Shown: piece by piece, positions 6,381 to 9,671 of the stretch | Numbering within the stretch: the stretch's first letter is position 1 | Layout of the letters: every line of letters begins with the position of its first letter | Source of the DNA: Saprospiraceae bacterium | GTDB taxonomy: Bacteria > Bacteroidota > Bacteroidia > Chitinophagales > Saprospiraceae | Assembly (NCBI GenBank): GCA_014379665.1 | Contig: JACMLK010000103.1 | Span: forward strand, 1 to 9,671 | Length of the DNA: 9,671 nt | Direction: 5' to 3' | Notes under the pieces: model-generated | What the model saw: the letters and a program-made list of their open reading frames with translations, nothing else | Databases searched by the model: none | What the model was told of the DNA's origin: nothing | Program-made: the position numbers and the translations under genes

Positions 6381-7673
6381 ATGCAGATAAAAATTTTTAA
6401 ATTTGGTGGGGCTTCAGTCAAGGATGCTGATGGTTATAAAAATGTAGGAAATATCCTAACAAAATATCAGGAAGATAAAATCGTCATAGTAGTCTCCGCC
6501 ATGGGCAAAACCACCAATGCCCTCGAAGATGTCGTTAAAAGTCATTATGCACAGGATGGCAATACTGAACATCTTTTAGATCAGATTAAAAAAAGTCATC
6601 TGGCATTAATTCAACAGCTTTTTCCATTGTCTCAGTCTGTTCTGGATGAGATCAATGATACGTTTGTAGAAATCGAATGGGTGACAGAAGAAAAACCTCA
6701 TGAAGACTATGATTACACCTATGATCAGATTGTATCGATCGGGGAGTTGCTTTCTTCTAAAATTCTCGCTCATTATCTTCAGCACATCCATATAAAAAAT
6801 CAGTGGCTCGATATCAGGGATATCATCATCACTGATAATACATTCAGGGATGCCCGATTGAATTGGGAAACAACCCAACAAAATGTACGAAACAAAATAA
6901 GTCCGCTATTTGAAAAGTCAAATTTCATTGTAACACAGGGTTTTATCGGATCTACCAGTGAAAACATTACCACCACATTAGGAAGAGAAGGATCCGATTA
7001 TACCGCAGCCATATTGTCGTATTGTCTTGACGCCCAAAGTATGCATATATGGAAAGATGTACCCGGCGTTTTGACGGGTGATCCGGGAATATTTGATGAA
7101 GTCATCAAAATGCCCAGAATCTCTTATAACGAAGCCATTGAAATGACTTATTATGGTGCCAAAGTGATCCACCCAAAAACCATAAAACCACTGCAAAACA
7201 AACAGATACCCCTTTATGTGCGTCCATTTAAGGATCCAAACAGTGAGGGAACGATCATCAGTGATGAAAAAGAAATGACTTATCCGCCGGTGATCGTAAT
7301 TGAACATGATCAGACCTTACTGCATATTTCTACCAATGATTTTTCGTTCGTGGCAGAACATCATCTCAGTATGATATTTGCACTATTGGCCAAATACAGG
7401 CTCAAGGTCAATATGATGCGCAATACTGCCATTAGTTTTTCAGTCTGTATCAATTATATTCCGGAAAGGATCAAAAAATTTGCAGAGGAACTGGGTACAG
7501 AATTTAAAATGATTCAGGATAATGATCTGGAATTAGTCACTATCAGACATTATAATGAAGACATACTGAAGGACATGCAGAAAAACAAACTCATACTTTT
7601 CGAAGAAAAGCTTCAGGATACGGTGCAAATGGTGGTGAGAAATTTGCCAAAAATGAAACGTAAGGAAGTATAA
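6381..7673 (+). CDS. lysC: Aspartate kinase (monofunctional)
   Basis: The 430-residue enzyme phosphorylates L-aspartate with ATP to L-aspartyl-4-phosphate, the first step toward lysine/diaminopimelate, threonine and methionine. The amino-acid kinase domain has KFGGASV (7-13), VVSAMGKTTN (37-46), SIGELLSS (119-126), GREGSDYTAA (201-210), the nucleotide-binding KDVPGVLTGDP (225-235) and YGAKVIHP (258-265). Residues about 303-430 form an ACT-type regulatory region, including VNMMRNTAISFSVCI (343-357), the expected site for amino-acid feedback control. No homoserine dehydrogenase domain follows, so it is monofunctional. Length is slightly under E. coli LysC. The effector (lysine, threonine or both) cannot be read from the sequence. 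AGGA at 6373-6376 sits four bases before the ATG and is the clearest Shine-Dalgarno-like site in the window. Its stop is 18 nt before the nuclease-like gene, suggesting one transcript. The symbol lysC is by family; thrA/metL-type assignment is excluded by length. Confidence 0.95.
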   Translation: MQIKIFKFGGASVKDADGYKNVGNILTKYQEDKIVIVVSAMGKTTNALEDVVKSHYAQDGNTEHLLDQIKKSHLALIQQLFPLSQSVLDEINDTFVEIEWVTEEKPHEDYDYTYDQIVSIGELLSSKILAHYLQHIHIKNQWLDIRDIIITDNTFRDARLNWETTQQNVRNKISPLFEKSNFIVTQGFIGSTSENITTTLGREGSDYTAAILSYCLDAQSMHIWKDVPGVLTGDPGIFDEVIKMPRISYNEAIEMTYYGAKVIHPKTIKPLQNKQIPLYVRPFKDPNSEGTIISDEKEMTYPPVIVIEHDQTLLHISTNDFSFVAEHHLSMIFALLAKYRLKVNMMRNTAISFSVCINYIPERIKKFAEELGTEFKMIQDNDLELVTIRHYNEDILKDMQKNKLILFEEKLQDTVQMVVRNLPKMKRKEV

Positions 7674-7691
7674 ACTTATAAATAACAACTT

Positions 7692-8558
7692 TTGACACAA
7701 TTGCGACGAAACCATGTCCGTCATGGTAAGGGATGGCAAACTTCTTTCAGAATGATCATGGCACTATTTATCATCGGGGCTGTGATGATAGGTGCAGTGG
7801 TCTATTTTAAAAATATTATTGTTAAGGATCCGGTCGATAGCCTGAAGAACCATGCTGATGAACTGAGAACTTTTCTTCCGAATTCCACCGGACAGATCAA
7901 ACATCTTACTTATTTTTCTTTATCCTGGTCAGAGATTCATAAAAAGCCGGAATGGGTCGCGTATATTCTGACACAAAATATGACTGAACCCAAGAATGTT
8001 CCCACAGAATATCCTTTTACTCCTGAATATGTGATGTCTGAACACTCCGTTTCTCTCGATGACTATGCCGAATCAGGATATTTATGCGGTCAACTCGTAC
8101 CTGCTGGAGATATGACTTTTGATACGCTGGGATTGAAAGAGACTTTTCACATGGAGAACATATCGCCACAAGTCAAAGCATTCAGTGATGGCATATGGAA
8201 AGAACTCGAAGGACAAATAAGAGAATGGGTTAAGGAAGCAGAGACATTATATGTCATCACAGGTCCTGTTTTCGCAGATTCTTCTATCAAGATAGGCCGA
8301 CAGAATCAAATAACGGTTCCTGCTGCTTTTTTTAAAGTGGTGTTACAATACAGCCAACACGAGAAAAAAGGCATTGGTTTTATCATCCCTAATAAGCAGT
8401 CGGAAGGGAGTCCTGCACATTATATAATCACCATAGACAGTGTAGAAACAGTGACGGGTTTTGATTTCTTTAATGATATGATTAATGATGAGGAGGAAGA
8501 GAGGATTGAATCGGGAGTGGATTCTTCTTGCTGGAGATTTATGGGGAGGAGGAGTTAG
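7692..8558 (+). CDS. Membrane-anchored DNA/RNA non-specific endonuclease-fold protein with a degenerate active site
   Basis: The 288-residue product from TTG 7692 has a basic N-terminus, one membrane helix (about 21-38) and an extracytoplasmic beta-beta-alpha-metal nuclease domain (about 65-265). The start is uncertain: ATG 7752 (codon 21) is the first in-frame ATG, but TTG leaves the basic segment that normally precedes an anchor, and an in-frame stop at 7683-7685 bars anything longer. Family landmarks are EWVAY (87-91), LVPAGDM (135-141), MENISPQ (154-160), GIWKELE (167-173) and ITGPVF (189-194). The hallmark YDRGH is YLCGQ here (130-134), so the catalytic His is Gln134 and the neighbouring Arg is Cys132. 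The metal-binding Asn (Serratia nuclease Asn119) aligns with Ser165. Counterparts of Serratia Asn110 (Asn156) and Glu127 (Glu173) remain. Classical nuclease activity is therefore doubtful; a nucleic-acid-binding or changed-chemistry role is inference. The C-terminal tail is acidic then Arg-rich. Confidence 0.85.
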   Translation: MTQLRRNHVRHGKGWQTSFRMIMALFIIGAVMIGAVVYFKNIIVKDPVDSLKNHADELRTFLPNSTGQIKHLTYFSLSWSEIHKKPEWVAYILTQNMTEPKNVPTEYPFTPEYVMSEHSVSLDDYAESGYLCGQLVPAGDMTFDTLGLKETFHMENISPQVKAFSDGIWKELEGQIREWVKEAETLYVITGPVFADSSIKIGRQNQITVPAAFFKVVLQYSQHEKKGIGFIIPNKQSEGSPAHYIITIDSVETVTGFDFFNDMINDEEEERIESGVDSSCWRFMGRRS

Positions 8559-8602
8559 GAGAGTTGGTAATCCGATTTATTACAAAAATGGCATATTACC
8601 GT

Positions 8603-8648
8603 AAAAAAAAAGCGTGTCAACAATTTCATTTTATTGATGACACGCTTT
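8603..8648 (-). terminator. Intrinsic terminator between convergent genes; strong on the minus strand
   Basis: Arms 8609-8619 and 8638-8648 are a perfect 11-bp inverted repeat around GCGTGTCA/TGACACGC. After one A-A mismatch, three more pairs (8621-8623 with 8634-8636) extend the stem and leave a 10-nt loop. On the minus strand the stem is followed by a run of nine T (complement of 8603-8611), ideal for ending the beta-barrel transcript 24 nt after its stop. On the plus strand the trailing sequence is only CTTTAATAAG, so termination of the lysC/nuclease-like transcript would be weaker. Confidence 0.88.
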
Positions 8649-8671
8649 AATAAGTTACTTAAGATAAAATT

Positions 8672-9301
8672 TTAAAAAGAATATCCTATACTGACATTGA
8701 TCCCGGTATGTTTGATACTTCCTTCATCACCGGCATTAAGATTTGCCAGTCCTAAAATGTATCTTGCATCCACTGAAATATTTGAATTGATGTTAACTCC
8801 GGCACCTAATTGCACACCATAATCCGGGTTCTTTGGCCCATCTTCTCCATCGCCATATTCCGCCTCATCTTCTTCACAATCTCCGCCAATACAAGATTCA
8901 GATACCACTTTACCAATACCCATACCTACGTATGGTCCTGCCTGAACGAAGAAATTTGTTGCATCCATATCTCCGAAACCATATTTAAAAAAAACAGGAA
9001 CCTGAAGATAATTGAAGCTAATAGTAGACTTAGCAGTTTCTCCTAAAAAATCAAATTCAGCTTTAGCGCCTTGCTGCATAAAATTCAATTCAGGTTGAAT
9101 AGTGAGATTGTCACCTGCTTTTAATTTGTAAAACACACCCACTCCAAAGCCCAATTTGGTTCCATAAGAAAAATTTTCATCTTCCGGATCAATGCTCAGA
9201 TTGGCAAGATTGACGCCTGCCCGAACACCAAGTTGTGCATTCAGAAGGAAAGAAAAGGAAATAAATAAAATCACAAAACAACTGTTGATTAAATGTTTCA
9301 T
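8672..9301 (-). CDS. Porin family outer-membrane beta-barrel protein
   Basis: The 209-residue protein begins with a signal peptide (1-22, cleavage likely after LLNA) and LGVRAGVNLANL, the standard opening strand of Bacteroidota small barrels (OMP_b-brl_2/PorT-like). Alternating amphipathic strands follow: FGVGVFYKL (52-60), LTIQPELNFMQQGA (66-79), FNYLQVPVFFKYGF (96-109), FFVQAGPYVGMGIG (117-130), YGVQLGAGVNI (161-171), SVDARYILGLANL (176-188) and INVSIGYSF (201-209). The closing Phe is the usual barrel C-terminal residue recognised by the BAM machinery. Eight strands are expected by family. One predicted surface loop (about 136-160) is very acidic and holds the only mature Cys pair (137 and 142), which could form a small disulfide or a metal-binding loop; this is inference. 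Start is ATG 9301. Function within the family is usually unknown; the specific role here cannot be stated. It has its own promoter-like box and terminator, so it is probably monocistronic. Confidence 0.9.
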   Translation of the reverse strand: MKHLINSCFVILFISFSFLLNAQLGVRAGVNLANLSIDPEDENFSYGTKLGFGVGVFYKLKAGDNLTIQPELNFMQQGAKAEFDFLGETAKSTISFNYLQVPVFFKYGFGDMDATNFFVQAGPYVGMGIGKVVSESCIGGDCEEDEAEYGDGEDGPKNPDYGVQLGAGVNINSNISVDARYILGLANLNAGDEGSIKHTGINVSIGYSF

Positions 9302-9357
9302 AAAAGTTTGAGTTTAAGTTAAGATAGAGCATTATCAATGGATAATACATGACATAG

Positions 9358-9365
9358 CAAATATA
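9358..9365 (-). promoter_or_regulatory. Candidate Bacteroidota -7 box for the beta-barrel gene
   Basis: On the minus strand this reads TATATTTG, an exact TAnnTTTG match, about 57 nt before the ATG, giving a predicted 5' leader near 50 nt. A convincing TTG -33 element at the usual spacing was not found. The rest of 9302-9461 is AT-rich with no open frame or structure recognised. Confidence 0.45.
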
Positions 9366-9461
9366 AATAAATATTTACTTGTTAATATTACACTAAAATG
9401 AAAATAATTTAATGAAATAGTATTCAGTGGATTCTTATAGGTTCTCATTGTAACAACGCAC

Positions 9462-9495
9462 AAAAAAACCGGCACAATATTTTATTGTCCGGTTT
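9462..9495 (-). terminator. Hairpin terminator, best oriented for minus-strand transcription from the right
   Basis: AAACCGG (9466-9472) pairs with CCGGTTT (9489-9495). After a single bulged C (9473), ACAAT (9474-9478) pairs with ATTGT (9484-9488), closing a 5-nt loop. On the minus strand it is followed by seven T (complement of 9462-9468). It sits 15 nt past a minus-strand TAA (9511-9513), implying that a minus-strand transcript from beyond the right edge ends here. The plus side has TTTCTTATT, a weaker tract. Confidence 0.8.
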
Positions 9496-9510
9496 CTTAT
9501 TGAAGTATTT

Positions 9511-9671
9511 TTAAAATTCCAATTTGTATCCTTCCCGTCTATTGTATAGGGGTCAGGCAAACAAAGCGACAATTTTTTATCCTGCGTTATATTTTTCGTC
9601 GTAGCTGTCGGCTTTTAATACAGGATGCCAAGCAAAGTTTTGCTTGGTTCATTCTCTTTCGAGTGATCTCT
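9511..9671 (-). other. Unassigned right-edge stretch: possible gene 3' end, repeat or decayed coding remnant
   Basis: No complete gene is recognised. One minus-strand frame is open from the window edge for 18 codons, translating as RDHSKENEPSKTLLGILY before TAA at 9617-9615; this could be a true C-terminus. Another minus frame ends at TAA 9513-9511 with YNRREGYKLEF, whose final Phe resembles an outer-membrane protein end. That frame is cut by TGA (9555-9553), TAA (9579-9577) and TGA (9651-9649), although the pieces between are free of other stops. The region also contains a near-perfect palindrome. A decayed gene, an interspersed repeat, or plain 3' untranslated sequence all fit; I cannot choose from this window. 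Confidence 0.3.
9628..9647. repeat. Near-perfect 20-bp palindrome
   Basis: Arms CCAAGCAAA (9628-9636) and TTTGCTTGG (9639-9647) are exact inverted repeats separated by GT. No T-run follows on either strand, so it is not a standard terminator. It could be an operator-like site, part of a repeat element, or chance. Confidence 0.55.

Noticed and set aside
6606..7307. Minus-strand open frames of about 91 and 109 codons inside the aspartate kinase gene
   Set aside because: They lie antisense to conserved kinase motifs and show no domain or plausible start context.
1..7673. Lysine-biosynthesis cluster (dapA-like gene plus aspartate kinase)
   Set aside because: The two genes are about 6 kb apart on opposite strands with unrelated genes between, and the DapA-like loop is non-canonical.
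9511..9651. A gene using TGA readthrough or recoding to join the pieces ending in YKLEF
   Set aside because: A TAA also interrupts the frame, there is no recoding structure, and no family was recognised; decay or chance is simpler.

Overview
The window looks like a chromosomal segment from a member of the phylum Bacteroidota, possibly near Saprospiria (family placement is inference). It is AT-rich. One gene carries a C-terminal type IX secretion (T9SS) sorting domain, a Bacteroidota-specific trait. Upstream regions contain matches to the Bacteroidota -7 promoter box TAnnTTTG, and clear Shine-Dalgarno sites are mostly absent. No tRNA, rRNA, CRISPR array or transposase gene was seen.

Layout, left to right. 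On the minus strand are: the first 65 codons of a DapA-superfamily lyase/aldolase that runs off the left edge; a secreted protein with two tandem cytochrome-c-like modules and a T9SS tail; the mechanosensitive channel mscL; and a tight four-gene run read as oadG-oadA-oadB-LOG. This run encodes a biotin-dependent, sodium-pumping decarboxylase followed by a LOG-type nucleotide phosphoribohydrolase. A 182-bp divergent intergenic region separates it from a plus-strand pair: a monofunctional aspartate kinase, and 18 nt later a membrane-anchored protein of the DNA/RNA non-specific endonuclease fold. A strong hairpin terminator separates that pair from a convergent minus-strand outer-membrane beta-barrel gene. 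The last 370 bp carry that gene's probable promoter, a second hairpin terminator, and a stretch resembling gene 3'-end or repeat remnants.

Functional reading. The oad genes couple decarboxylation of a 2-oxo acid (probably oxaloacetate) to Na+ export. The alpha subunit belongs to the pyruvate-carboxylase-type carboxyltransferase family but has unusual residues near its active site. Aspartate kinase opens the aspartate-family amino-acid pathway; the partial DapA-like protein should not be assumed to belong to that pathway, because its signature loop differs from true DHDPS.

Most of the window is ordinary core-genome content. The best second-look items are the nuclease-fold protein whose DRGH catalytic motif is replaced by LCGQ and whose metal-ligand Asn is Ser, the T9SS-exported di-heme-motif protein, and the odd sequence at the right edge. 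I did not find convincing evidence for a wholly new multi-gene system.
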